Source: RGIG3009 sp045595445
Lineage (GTDB): Bacteria; Bacillota; Clostridia; Oscillospirales; Acutalibacteraceae
Length of the DNA: 15,311 nucleotides
Reading direction: 5' to 3'
NCBI GenBank assembly: GCA_045595445.1
Contig: JAZOAK010000037.1
Span: 1 to 15,311 of the forward strand
Of this stretch, positions 5,298 through 11,274 are shown one piece after another; the first letter of the stretch is position 1, and each line of letters opens with the position of its first letter. A model generated the notes under the pieces. It was not told the DNA's origin and ran no database searches. It saw only the letters and a program-made list of their open reading frames with translations. The position numbers and the translations under genes were made by a program.

Positions 5298-7666
5298 CAG
5301 TTCGCGAAGTGTTACAACAGAAGATCGTGCGGTTGGACGGCGGCATGGGCACGCTGTTGCAAGCGCAGGGGTTACAGCCGGGCGAGTTGCCGGAGCGGTG
5401 GAACGTATCGCATCCGGACGTGATCACGGCGATCCATCAAGCGTATTATGAGGCGGGCAGTCAGATCGTCAGCGCCAACACCTTTGGCGCGAACAGTCTT
5501 AAATTTGACGACGAGGAATTGGACGCGATCATTAAAGCGGCATTCGATAACGCGCGTGCCGCCAAAACGCGCGACGATCAGTTTGTCGCGCTCGATATCG
5601 GTCCGACAGGTAAACTCTTAAAACCGTTCGGCGACCTCGATTTTGAGGACGCGGTGGCGGTGTTTGCCAAAACCGTGACGCTCGGTGTGAAATACGGTGC
5701 CGATCTCATTTTCATTGAAACCATGAACGACAGTTACGAAACCAAAGCGGCGGTGCTGGCGGCGAAAGAAAACAGCGACTTGCCGGTCTTGGTGTCCAAC
5801 GCTTACGGTGCGGACGGCAAGTTGATGACCGGTGCCTCACCGAAAGCGATGGTGGCGATGCTTGAAGGACTGGGTGTTGACGCACTGGGGGCAAACTGTT
5901 CGCTCGGACCGCGACAGTTACGCGACGTGGCCGGAGAGTTGCTCGCGGCGGCATCGGTGCCGGTTATCTTAAAACCGAATGCAGGTCTGCCCAAATCGGT
6001 GGACGGCAAGACGGTCTTTGACGTCGCACCCGATGAGTTTGCCCGCGAAGTGGCAATGCTCGTACACGAGGGTGTGCGCGTGATCGGCGGCTGTTGCGGG
6101 ACGACACCCGAGTATATTCGTGCGCTGACTGCCGAAACGGCGGCGGCGCTGCCGCTCTCGATACCGAAAAAGACACAAACGGTGGTATCCTCGTACACGC
6201 ATACGGTGACGTTTGGGGACGAGCCGATCTTGATTGGAGAGCGCATCAATCCTACCGGCAAAAAGCGGTTTAAGCAAGCCCTTTTGGAAAACGACATGGA
6301 CTATATCCTCAAAGAGGGTGTGGCACAACAGGAAAAGGGCGTACATATTTTGGACGTTAACGTTGGGTTGCCCGACATTGACGAAACCGAGATGCTCACT
6401 CGCGCGGTAGGCGAGTTGCAGGCGATTATTGATCTGCCTTTGCAAATTGATACCGCCGATCCCGTTGCTATGGAAGCGGCGCTGCGCCGTGTCAACGGCA
6501 AACCGCTTATCAATTCTGTCAACGGCAAAGAGGAGAGTATGCGCGCGATCTTCCCACTTGTGAAAAAGTACGGCGGTACGGTGATTGCGCTCACCCTTGA
6601 CGAAAACGGGATTCCCGACACCGCCGAAGGGCGTGTTGCCATTGCTCGTAAGATTTTGAAAACGGCGGCGGAATACGGTATCCCGAAGCACGAGATCGTG
6701 TTTGATACGCTCGCGATGACGATCAGCGCGGATACGCAGTCGGCACTGGTGACGCTTAAAGCGCTGAAAACCATTCGCGAGGAACTCGGTTGCCATACGT
6801 CGCTTGGAGTATCGAACGTGTCGTTCGGGTTGCCGGCACGGGACGCGGTCAACAGCACGTTCTTTACGCTCGCGCTGGAAAACGGGTTATCCGCTGCCAT
6901 TATGAACCCCTATTCCGCTCCGATGATGCAGACGTATTACACGTATCGCGCTCTCAAGGGCTTGGACGAAAATTGTGCGGAGTATATTGCCGCAGCAGAA
7001 CGGTTTGTGGTGACGGCAACGACCGCACCCACCGCCGTGAAAACGGAAACCGAGAGCCGATCGGCTTTACAACACGCGATCGCCAAGGGTTTGCAGGATG
7101 AGGCGGCGGCGATCACCGCCGAGCTGCTCAAAACAGCGCAACCTCTTGAAATCGTGAATACCGAGATCATTCCTGCGCTGGACAGTGTCGGCAAAGGGTT
7201 TGAGAAAAAAACCGTGTATCTGCCGCAGCTGTTGATGAGTGCGGAGGCGGCAAAGAGCGCGTTTGAACAGATCAAGGCGGCGATGCCCACAGGGCAGGGG
7301 AACGGTCCTGCCGTGGTACTGGCGACTGTCAAGGGTGACATTCACGATATCGGCAAAAATATTGTGAAATTGCTGATGGAGAATTACGGGTACACCGTGA
7401 TCGATCTCGGTCGCGACGTGCCGCCCGAGGCGGTGGTCGATGCGGTGAACAAGCATAACGCGAAACTGGTGGGGTTAAGCGCCTTGATGACGACCACCGT
7501 GCCTGCGATGGAGGAAACGATCGTGTTGCTGCGCGAGCGGGTGCCCGCATGCAAGGTGATGGTCGGTGGCGCGGTGTTGACACAAGAGTACGCTGACCGC
7601 ATCGGTGCAGATTTCTATGCGAAGGATGCCATGGAAGGCGTGCGGTATGCTGAAATGATAAAATAA
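5294..7666 (+). CDS. metH: Cobalamin-dependent methionine synthase lacking the activation domain, MetH
   Basis: MetH transfers a methyl group from methyl-THF to homocysteine through cobalamin. The 790-aa product contains the homocysteine/zinc domain (about 10-290; GANCSLGP near 200, then the zinc ligands in GGCCGT near 266-271), the pterin-binding domain (about 310-570; LIGERINPTGKKRFK, DVNVGLPDIDE), the cobalamin cap helices (about 600-665) and the B12-binding domain (about 670-790). The last has DIHDIGKN, whose His (about 683) is the lower cobalt ligand, then GLSALMTTT and MVGGAVLT. It ends there: the roughly 330-residue activation domain of E. coli-type MetH is absent and is replaced by the preceding gene. 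The start is set at 5294, inside the ATGA overlap, rather than at 5273, because the family begins near VREVLQQKIVRLDGGMGT and overlap is the pattern in this operon. Confidence 0.96.
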   Translation: MTVREVLQQKIVRLDGGMGTLLQAQGLQPGELPERWNVSHPDVITAIHQAYYEAGSQIVSANTFGANSLKFDDEELDAIIKAAFDNARAAKTRDDQFVALDIGPTGKLLKPFGDLDFEDAVAVFAKTVTLGVKYGADLIFIETMNDSYETKAAVLAAKENSDLPVLVSNAYGADGKLMTGASPKAMVAMLEGLGVDALGANCSLGPRQLRDVAGELLAAASVPVILKPNAGLPKSVDGKTVFDVAPDEFAREVAMLVHEGVRVIGGCCGTTPEYIRALTAETAAALPLSIPKKTQTVVSSYTHTVTFGDEPILIGERINPTGKKRFKQALLENDMDYILKEGVAQQEKGVHILDVNVGLPDIDETEMLTRAVGELQAIIDLPLQIDTADPVAMEAALRRVNGKPLINSVNGKEESMRAIFPLVKKYGGTVIALTLDENGIPDTAEGRVAIARKILKTAAEYGIPKHEIVFDTLAMTISADTQSALVTLKALKTIREELGCHTSLGVSNVSFGLPARDAVNSTFFTLALENGLSAAIMNPYSAPMMQTYYTYRALKGLDENCAEYIAAAERFVVTATTAPTAVKTETESRSALQHAIAKGLQDEAAAITAELLKTAQPLEIVNTEIIPALDSVGKGFEKKTVYLPQLLMSAEAAKSAFEQIKAAMPTGQGNGPAVVLATVKGDIHDIGKNIVKLLMENYGYTVIDLGRDVPPEAVVDAVNKHNAKLVGLSALMTTTVPAMEETIVLLRERVPACKVMVGGAVLTQEYADRIGADFYAKDAMEGVRYAEMIK

Positions 7667-7677
7667 TATAAAGGGAA

Positions 7678-7712
7678 AGGCGCCCCGACGAAACCCGTCG
7701 GGGCGCCTTTTT
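7678..7712 (+). terminator. Terminator of the metF-metH operon
   Basis: AGGCGCCCCGACG (7678-7690) and CGTCGGGGCGCCT (7696-7708) form a perfect 13-bp stem with a 5-nt loop, followed by a T tract on the plus strand. The BMC genes converge from the right and stop at 7721, so the hairpin may also end their transcript, though the minus-strand T tract is interrupted. Confidence 0.95.
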
Positions 7713-7720
7713 GGTTTTGA

Positions 7721-8014
7721 TTAGACTTTCCGCATTTTTTCGCCGATGGTGGTGACCACGTCGAACAGTTCATCCGACGGGCCGGAGATGACGCAAGCAC
7801 CGCAAATGGGGCAGGGGGGATTTTCGCGAATGCTGTCCACTGCCGCTTGGCAAGCGGAAATGTCGCCCTCCAGCACCAAGGTTACGTGACCGCCACAGGA
7901 GGTTTCCCGTGCGCTCAGGTAAAGTGTGGCACATTTGAGCATTTGATCGACTGCCTGAACGGCGTGAGAGGCGCCGAGGACCTCTACCAAGGCATACGCT
8001 TCGGGTTTATTCAT
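7721..8014 (-). CDS. BMC-domain microcompartment shell protein, cysteine-rich
   Basis: The 97-aa protein is a single BMC domain, the hexamer-forming shell tile of bacterial microcompartments (PduA/EutM/CcmK class). It begins AYALVEVLGASHAVQAVDQMLKCA, has the central GGHVTLVLEGDISACQAAVD, matching the family's GlVTviVrGDVgAvkAA pattern, and ends near VISGPSDEL. It is unusually rich in Cys: C28, C40, C55 and the cluster C68-P-I-C71-G-A-C74. Placed by eye against PduA, C40 falls next to the pore loop, and the CxxCxxC precedes the last strand. The start is chosen at 8014: AAGGAGG lies 9 nt before this ATG but only 3 nt before the in-frame ATG at 8020. It is the second gene of a two-gene unit, 15 nt after the other BMC gene. 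No cargo enzyme is nearby, so substrate is unknown. Confidence 0.88.
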   Translation of the reverse strand: MNKPEAYALVEVLGASHAVQAVDQMLKCATLYLSARETSCGGHVTLVLEGDISACQAAVDSIRENPPCPICGACVISGPSDELFDVVTTIGEKMRKV

Positions 8015-8029
8015 CGTCATACGCCTCCT

Positions 8030-8332
8030 TTATCGACCGATGGTGGTGGCAATGCTGTGTTCGGTGCCGGCATCCGGTGCCGAGATGACGGTGGATGCCG
8101 TGACCTTGCCGTAAGGCGCTGCGGCGGCAAGTGCCGCATCCATGGCAGCGCGCACGCTGGACACGTCACCGCGCAGTTTCACACACGCGCCGGCTTTCAA
8201 ACGGTTGCGTTCCACACCTTGAATCTTGACGTCCGCTGCTTTGGCCGCCGCATCCAGTGCGACGAGGCACGCCATAAAGCCGTCTAACTCAAAGATGCCG
8301 ATCGCCTGACCGGTATAGTTTCTGTCTATCAT
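8030..8332 (-). CDS. BMC-domain microcompartment shell protein
   Basis: The 100-aa protein is a second, divergent single-BMC-domain shell protein. It shows GQAIGIFELDGFMACLVALDAAAKAADV (residues 8-35), where the family has aiGliEtkGlvaaieAaDamvKaAnV, then a variant pore region LKAGAC, VKLRGDVSSVRAAMDAA, and KVTASTVISAPDAGTE at the end. It lacks the GGHVT-type pore sequence of its neighbour, so the two tiles probably have different pores. The frame is open to 8380, but the start at 8332 fits the family length and has AGGTG about 10 nt upstream. It is the first gene after a good promoter and is followed 15 nt later by the cysteine-rich BMC gene. Neither a pentameric vertex protein (EutN/CcmL) nor an enzyme is visible, so this is a satellite or minimal shell locus. 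Confidence 0.88.
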   Translation of the reverse strand: MIDRNYTGQAIGIFELDGFMACLVALDAAAKAADVKIQGVERNRLKAGACVKLRGDVSSVRAAMDAALAAAAPYGKVTASTVISAPDAGTEHSIATTIGR

Positions 8333-8368
8333 ACTTAAAGAGCACCTGCCTTTGTTTACTATGCTTTC

Positions 8369-8397
8369 AGTATACCACATATTTTCGACACGTACAA
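8369..8397 (-). promoter_or_regulatory. Promoter of the two BMC shell genes
   Basis: TTGTAC (8392-8397), a 17-bp spacer and TATACT (8369-8374) on the minus strand lie about 37 bp before the first BMC gene. No operator or riboswitch is recognisable in the short leader. This supports a dedicated transcript for the two genes. Confidence 0.75.
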
Positions 8398-8444
8398 GTA
8401 TAAAAAGTTGAGAAAAAGGCAGAGAGTTATTTGATGAAATGCGG

Positions 8445-8473
8445 TTTACTTTTGGAAAATGTTGAGGTATATT
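8445..8473 (+). promoter_or_regulatory. Promoter of the lipoprotein gene
   Basis: TTTACT (8445-8450), a 17-bp spacer and TATATT (8468-8473) precede the lipoprotein ATG by 33 bp, with the ribosome binding site AAAGGAGAGG at 8491-8500. It is divergent from the BMC promoter about 50 bp away. Confidence 0.65.
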
Positions 8474-8506
8474 ATTTTAAGAGGAAGATAAAAGGAGAGG
8501 GAACGT

Positions 8507-9223
8507 ATGAAAAAAGTGCTTTGCCTGTTACTTGCCGTGATGATGGCGTTATCGTTTACGGCTTGCGGCGAAAAACAAAACGAGGGGGGCCAAACGACGA
8601 CCACCTCGACAGAGCAGATCACCACGACCGAAAGCGGGGAGGAAACCGTTACCACTACCAAAGTCGATGGTGACGTTACTACCACCGGCAAGAACAAAAC
8701 AACGACCGCTGCCACCACTACTACCACTACCACCAAAAAGACAACGGCGGCGACCACCACGGCGAAGCCCGCCAAGTTGAATCCGAAAACCGCTTTTACG
8801 TTTGGCAAATACACCGCGGCGTTTTTGGACAACAATAATCAGACGTACCGCAAGGTGTCCTTGTATTTTTACGAGGAGTTTGAAACCGTGCAAGCGGACT
8901 ATACCGAGTTTTACACGATCGAACAATGCAAAAAGCAATACGAATCGTGGGGATCTGACTTCGACGAAACTGATTTTTCGTATGAAAGCAAACTGACTGT
9001 CGGCGGTGTTACCTACTATGATATCGGTGTTTGGGGCAGCTTGCCGACCATGTACGAGTTGACCGACACGCTCATCAAAACCGGTGAGGGCGACGCATCA
9101 GAAGGGTTGACCCTTGGTGCCTTCGCTGAATTTTCACTGAACCAAAACGGCACCTTGAGTCTGGAAAAAGACCACGGTGTGTTCGGTAAAAAAGGCACGG
9201 TTTATACGTTTAAGGCGGAATAA
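8507..9223 (+). CDS. Secreted lipoprotein with Thr-rich linker, unknown function
   Basis: The 238-aa protein has a clear lipoprotein signal: KK at the N-terminus, a hydrophobic stretch (4-17), and FTAC ending at Cys20, which would be lipidated and anchor the protein to the outer face of the membrane. Residues about 29-87 form a low-complexity linker very rich in Thr, likely extended and perhaps glycosylated, which holds the rest away from the membrane. Residues about 91-238 look like one small globular domain with alternating strands (AFTFGKYTAAF, KVSLYFYEEF, LTVGGVTYYDIGVW, GTVYTFKAE); I do not recognise the family. A helical patch has YTIEQCKKQYESWG. It is transcribed alone between its own promoter and terminator. 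No substrate-binding-protein signature is seen, so a transport role should not be assumed. Confidence 0.85.
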   Translation: MKKVLCLLLAVMMALSFTACGEKQNEGGQTTTTSTEQITTTESGEETVTTTKVDGDVTTTGKNKTTTAATTTTTTTKKTTAATTTAKPAKLNPKTAFTFGKYTAAFLDNNNQTYRKVSLYFYEEFETVQADYTEFYTIEQCKKQYESWGSDFDETDFSYESKLTVGGVTYYDIGVWGSLPTMYELTDTLIKTGEGDASEGLTLGAFAEFSLNQNGTLSLEKDHGVFGKKGTVYTFKAE

Positions 9224-9375
9224 CCGTACGTAAAAAGCAGAGGGGAAACCCGCTGCTTTTTTGTATGTATATGAAAGGGGTCTCCTTCTCTTATCCTCAT
9301 TGTTCTTCTGATTTCTTTGGGTATTACAACTCGCCCTAAATCATCGATTCGGCGTACAATTCCAGTTGCTTTCAT
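9202..9375 (-). pseudogene. Truncated AbrB/SpoVT-type DNA-binding domain
   Basis: The first 33 or so residues, MKATGIVRRIDDLGRVVIPK and then EIRRTMRIREGDP, match the swapped-hairpin N-terminal domain of AbrB, Abh and SpoVT, transition-state and sporulation regulators. After GDPFHIHT the similarity stops: the last strand of the fold and any C-terminal domain are missing, and the frame runs through the lipoprotein terminator into that gene's 3' end, stopping at 57 residues. AbrB has about 94 and SpoVT about 178. I therefore call it a remnant. A GGAG site stands about 12 nt before the ATG, inside a long hairpin, so translation may be poor. A functional mini-regulator cannot be fully excluded, because the DNA-contacting Arg residues are intact. 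Confidence 0.7.
9232..9262 (+). terminator. Terminator of the lipoprotein gene
   Basis: AAAAAGCAG and CTGCTTTTTT flank an inner GGG-GAAA-CCC stem with one A/G mismatch, followed by T residues. It starts 9 nt after the lipoprotein stop codon. Confidence 0.85.
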
Positions 9376-9380
9376 GATAT

Positions 9381-9440
9381 ATAAAAACTCCTTTGTTGAT
9401 TTGATAACATTTCTATCATCTGTCAACAAAGGAGTTTTAT
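9381..9440 (-). terminator. Long inverted repeat, likely two-way terminator overlapping the AbrB-fragment RBS
   Basis: AAAACTCCTTTGTTGA (9384-9399) and TCAACAAAGGAGTTTT (9422-9437) are perfect 16-bp arms around 22 nt, which hold a further TGATA/TATCA pairing. T tracts follow in both directions, so the structure could terminate the SHOCT gene (minus strand, about 40 bp upstream). The promoter-side arm also contains AAAGGAG, the apparent Shine-Dalgarno of the AbrB fragment, which would be masked by the matching CTCCTTT. Confidence 0.6.
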
Positions 9441-9480
9441 ACTTAATTAAGTGAATTTAAAAACAAAGTTGTTATTTCAA

Positions 9481-10092
9481 TTAGATGCCTAAAAGTTCCT
9501 TCTTCTTTGCATCAAATTCTTCTTGTGTAATTATGCCACTATCAAGCAACTCTTTAAATTTTTTTAATTCTTCTGCAGACGAAACCTGTTGCACAATTCC
9601 GCCGACAGGTGCATTTTTGATTTCTTCAATTTTGTTTTTTATAAAATTAACTATTATTTCTGCTTCTTCATTTCTGTCTTTTCCACTAAACTGAATTGAG
9701 TTTTCTCCGCCATATTGACTTGAAGATGATGTTACACCACCTGCCGCAGTCTCAACTTGAATATATCCATCAGCAAAAGAGGACGGTTTATATTGAACGC
9801 CAATTGCATCTTTATAATAAATTGTTTTCTCACCTTGGGTAACTGAAGTGCCAAAAACAAGTCCAGTAACAAGTGTTGATGTTGATTTTGTAGATGAAAA
9901 CACAACCTTGTTATCATATACATCCAAAATTTTACCCAAATTATTAATAATGCAATATTTAACTCCTTCCGGACGAGTTTTAATTCTTTCTTCCATAGGC
10001 ATACTCAATAATTCCTTATTTTTAGCCTCGTTCTCTTTAAGTTCGTTGGTATAGTTTTTTGCAGCATTTTTTACCTTATCAAATACTCCCAT
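9481..10092 (-). CDS. SHOCT-domain protein with a PH-like core, unknown function
   Basis: The 203-aa protein has three parts. Residues 1-40 are charged and helical (GVFDKVKNAAKNYTNELKE). Residues about 44-155 look like a beta-rich pleckstrin-homology-like or DUF4429-type domain (KILDVYDNKVVFSS, KTIYYKDAIGVQYKPSS, GYIQVETAAGG, NSIQFSGKDRNEEAEIIVNFI). Residues 171-201 are a SHOCT motif (SAEELKKFKELLDSGIITQ, then EEFDAKKKELL), a short C-terminal helix pair found in many bacterial and phage proteins. No signal peptide or membrane segment is seen. The start is set at 10092, where AAAGGAG stands 8 nt upstream, rather than at upstream ATGs (10113, 10134) that precede that site. The gene is AT-rich, unlike its neighbours, and divergent from an XRE regulator, which suggests transfer and control by that regulator. 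Function is unknown. Confidence 0.82.
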   Translation of the reverse strand: MGVFDKVKNAAKNYTNELKENEAKNKELLSMPMEERIKTRPEGVKYCIINNLGKILDVYDNKVVFSSTKSTSTLVTGLVFGTSVTQGEKTIYYKDAIGVQYKPSSFADGYIQVETAAGGVTSSSSQYGGENSIQFSGKDRNEEAEIIVNFIKNKIEEIKNAPVGGIVQQVSSAEELKKFKELLDSGIITQEEFDAKKKELLGI

Positions 10093-10138
10093 TTTATTTT
10101 CTCCTTTATGCATATAATATCGGACGAAATCCAATATT

Positions 10139-10167
10139 AGAATACCATAGTATTTTTAATCTGTCAA
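10139..10167 (-). promoter_or_regulatory. Promoter of the SHOCT gene with overlapping palindromes
   Basis: TTGACA (10162-10167), a 17-bp spacer and TATTCT (10139-10144) read leftwards. The palindrome AATAC-CATA-GTATT (10141-10154) overlaps the -10, and a related imperfect palindrome (AATA...TATT, about 10180-10196) lies beside the XRE gene; both share ATAGTATT. They are candidate operators for the divergent regulator. Confidence 0.6.
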
Positions 10168-10213
10168 GATTTTTAAGATAATAGTATTGTAATATTTGTC
10201 TTGGGGGATAACT

Positions 10214-10492
10214 ATGTTAAGCCAGAGAATATATGAATTAAGAATGTCTTTTAGTTGGACGCAAGTGCAATTAGCTCAAAAATTAGGTATTACAAAGCAA
10301 ACTGTTTCAAACTGGGAAAACGATAATATTCAACCATCCATTGATATGCTGATTAAGCTTTCAAAAATTTTCAATGTGTCTACTGATTATCTATTAGGGT
10401 TAACGCCAACAAACTCCATAAACGTTGATGGATTGCCAACAGAATTTGTTTCGCATATTGTTCAAATCATTGACGATTATAAAGCAAAATAG
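10214..10492 (+). CDS. XRE-family helix-turn-helix regulator
   Basis: The 92-aa protein has one HTH_3 domain at residues 1-61: LSQRIYELRMSFSWTQVQLA, then QKLGITKQTVSNWENDNIQP, then SIDMLIKLSKIFNVSTDYLLGL. WTQVQLAQKLGITKQTVSNWE is the helix-turn-helix and the YLLGL end is typical of Cro/CI-like repressors. The remaining 30 residues are a short helix (PTEFVSHIVQIIDDYKAK) that may serve dimerisation. The start is at 10214, with GGGGG (10203-10207) 6 nt upstream; the frame extends to a TTG at 10196, but that would place the ribosome binding site inside the gene. It is AT-rich and divergent from the SHOCT gene, with palindromic sites in the shared 121-bp spacer, so it probably represses that gene and itself. 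Confidence 0.9.
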   Translation: MLSQRIYELRMSFSWTQVQLAQKLGITKQTVSNWENDNIQPSIDMLIKLSKIFNVSTDYLLGLTPTNSINVDGLPTEFVSHIVQIIDDYKAK

Positions 10493-10500
10493 AAGTTAAA

Positions 10501-10530
10501 AGCGAGGTGAAGTTCACCTCGCTTGTTCTT
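10501..10530 (+). terminator. Terminator of the XRE gene
   Basis: AGCGAGGTGAA and TTCACCTCGCT form a perfect hairpin (10501-10523) 8 nt after the XRE stop, followed by a T-rich tract. The reverse-strand gene tail described at 10514-10642 uses one arm of it as its last codons. Confidence 0.75.
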
Positions 10531-10642
10531 TATATCGTTTCAAAATACTATGTACTGCAATCGCAAACTTTTCCTCTAGTGTCAATGAGTTATCCAGCGG
10601 GTCGCCTTTGCGGATTTGCAGATGGGGGACGGGGTACGTTTT
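10514..10642 (-). pseudogene. C-terminal fragment of an unidentified protein
   Basis: The minus strand has 42 sense codons followed by a stop, beginning KTYPVPHLQIRKGDPLDNS and continuing LTLEEKFAIAVHSILKRYKE. The second half is a convincing amphipathic helix and the composition is protein-like. No start codon, ribosome binding site or promoter is found upstream: the frame closes about 20 codons before, in the spacer before the rpsL promoter. I read it as the 3' end of a gene whose front was deleted. I do not recognise the family. Confidence 0.4.
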
Positions 10643-10703
10643 TTGCGGCGAATTGACTAAAAACGCGCAAACGGATCAAGGCTATATTTATTGGAAATAA
10701 TGG

Positions 10704-10732
10704 TTGACAAGCCGAAACGCTTGTGGTAGAAT
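10704..10732 (+). promoter_or_regulatory. Promoter of the str operon
   Basis: A perfect TTGACA (10704-10709), a 17-bp spacer and TAGAAT (10727-10732) stand about 120 bp before rpsL. This is a strong promoter, as expected for ribosomal protein genes. Confidence 0.9.
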
Positions 10733-10740
10733 GGTTCTCC

Positions 10741-10854
10741 GTGGGAGTGCGCACTATGGGTGAACTATGCCCAAAAATGCGTGCGATCCGCACCGTTGAA
10801 GGCTCGGCGATGAGCGGGGACGATACGGAGCTTATATACAGGAGGTGAAACAGA
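10741..10854 (+). promoter_or_regulatory. Structured 5' leader of rpsL
   Basis: The roughly 115-nt untranslated leader holds several possible stems. GTGCG (10781-10785) can pair either with CGCAC upstream (10750-10754), enclosing a TGGG/CCCA hairpin, or with CGCAC downstream (10789-10793). A GCTC/GAGC hairpin follows (10802-10815). The ribosome binding site AGGAGGTGA is at 10840-10848. I cannot match it to a named ribosomal leader family; autoregulation by a ribosomal protein is possible but unproven. Confidence 0.35.
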
Positions 10855-11274
10855 TTGCCTACTTTTAACCAGTTAGTCCGTAAGGGCAGAGAAGAACTCG
10901 AGAAGAAGGCGAAGGCACCGGCTTTGCTCAAAGGCTGGAACTCCAAGAAACGCATTCCGACCGACCAAAATTCTCCCCAGAAGCGCGGCGTTTGCACTGC
11001 GGTTAAGACGTCTACCCCGAAGAAACCGAACTCGGCTCTTCGTAAGGTTGCTCGTGTTCGTTTGTCGAACGGTATCGAAGTTACTTCGTATATCCCCGGC
11101 GAAGGTCACAACTTGCAGGAGCACAGCGTGGTGCTGATCCGTGGCGGCCGTGTTAAGGACCTTCCCGGTGTGCGTTATCACATCATCCGCGGAACTCTCG
11201 ATACACAGGGCGTTGCAAACCGGATGCAGGCTCGCTCCAAGTACGGTGCGAAGCGTCCGAAGGCAGGTAAATAA
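10855..11274 (+). CDS. rpsL: 30S ribosomal protein S12
   Basis: S12 sits at the decoding centre of the small subunit. The product is 139 aa, close to the Bacillus length, with the usual Gram-positive insertion in the first third (KKAKAPALLKGWNSKKR). It contains SPQKRGVCTAV, TPKKPNSALRKVARVRLSNG and EGHNLQEHSVVLIRGGRVKD followed by LPGVRYH. The lysines of PKKPNS and RVKDLPG, where substitutions commonly give streptomycin resistance, are the wild-type residues. The start codon is TTG, fixed by AGGAGGTGA 6 nt upstream and by the family N-terminus MPTFNQLVRKGRE. It is first in the str operon. Confidence 0.98.
   Translation: MPTFNQLVRKGREELEKKAKAPALLKGWNSKKRIPTDQNSPQKRGVCTAVKTSTPKKPNSALRKVARVRLSNGIEVTSYIPGEGHNLQEHSVVLIRGGRVKDLPGVRYHIIRGTLDTQGVANRMQARSKYGAKRPKAGK

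Noticed and set aside
3796..7666. SAM or cobalamin riboswitch ahead of the methionine operon
   Set aside because: The metF leader is too short and no riboswitch core motif is visible.
8593..8770. Possible simple-sequence repeat or CRISPR-like array
   Set aside because: The periodicity comes from Thr codons in a coding linker. There are no spacers and no repeat unit of constant length.
8446..8835. Val-rich minus-strand frame resembling a membrane protein
   Set aside because: It is the reverse complement of the Thr-rich linker of the lipoprotein (ACC/ACT read as GGT/AGT and shifted), so the hydrophobicity is an artefact.
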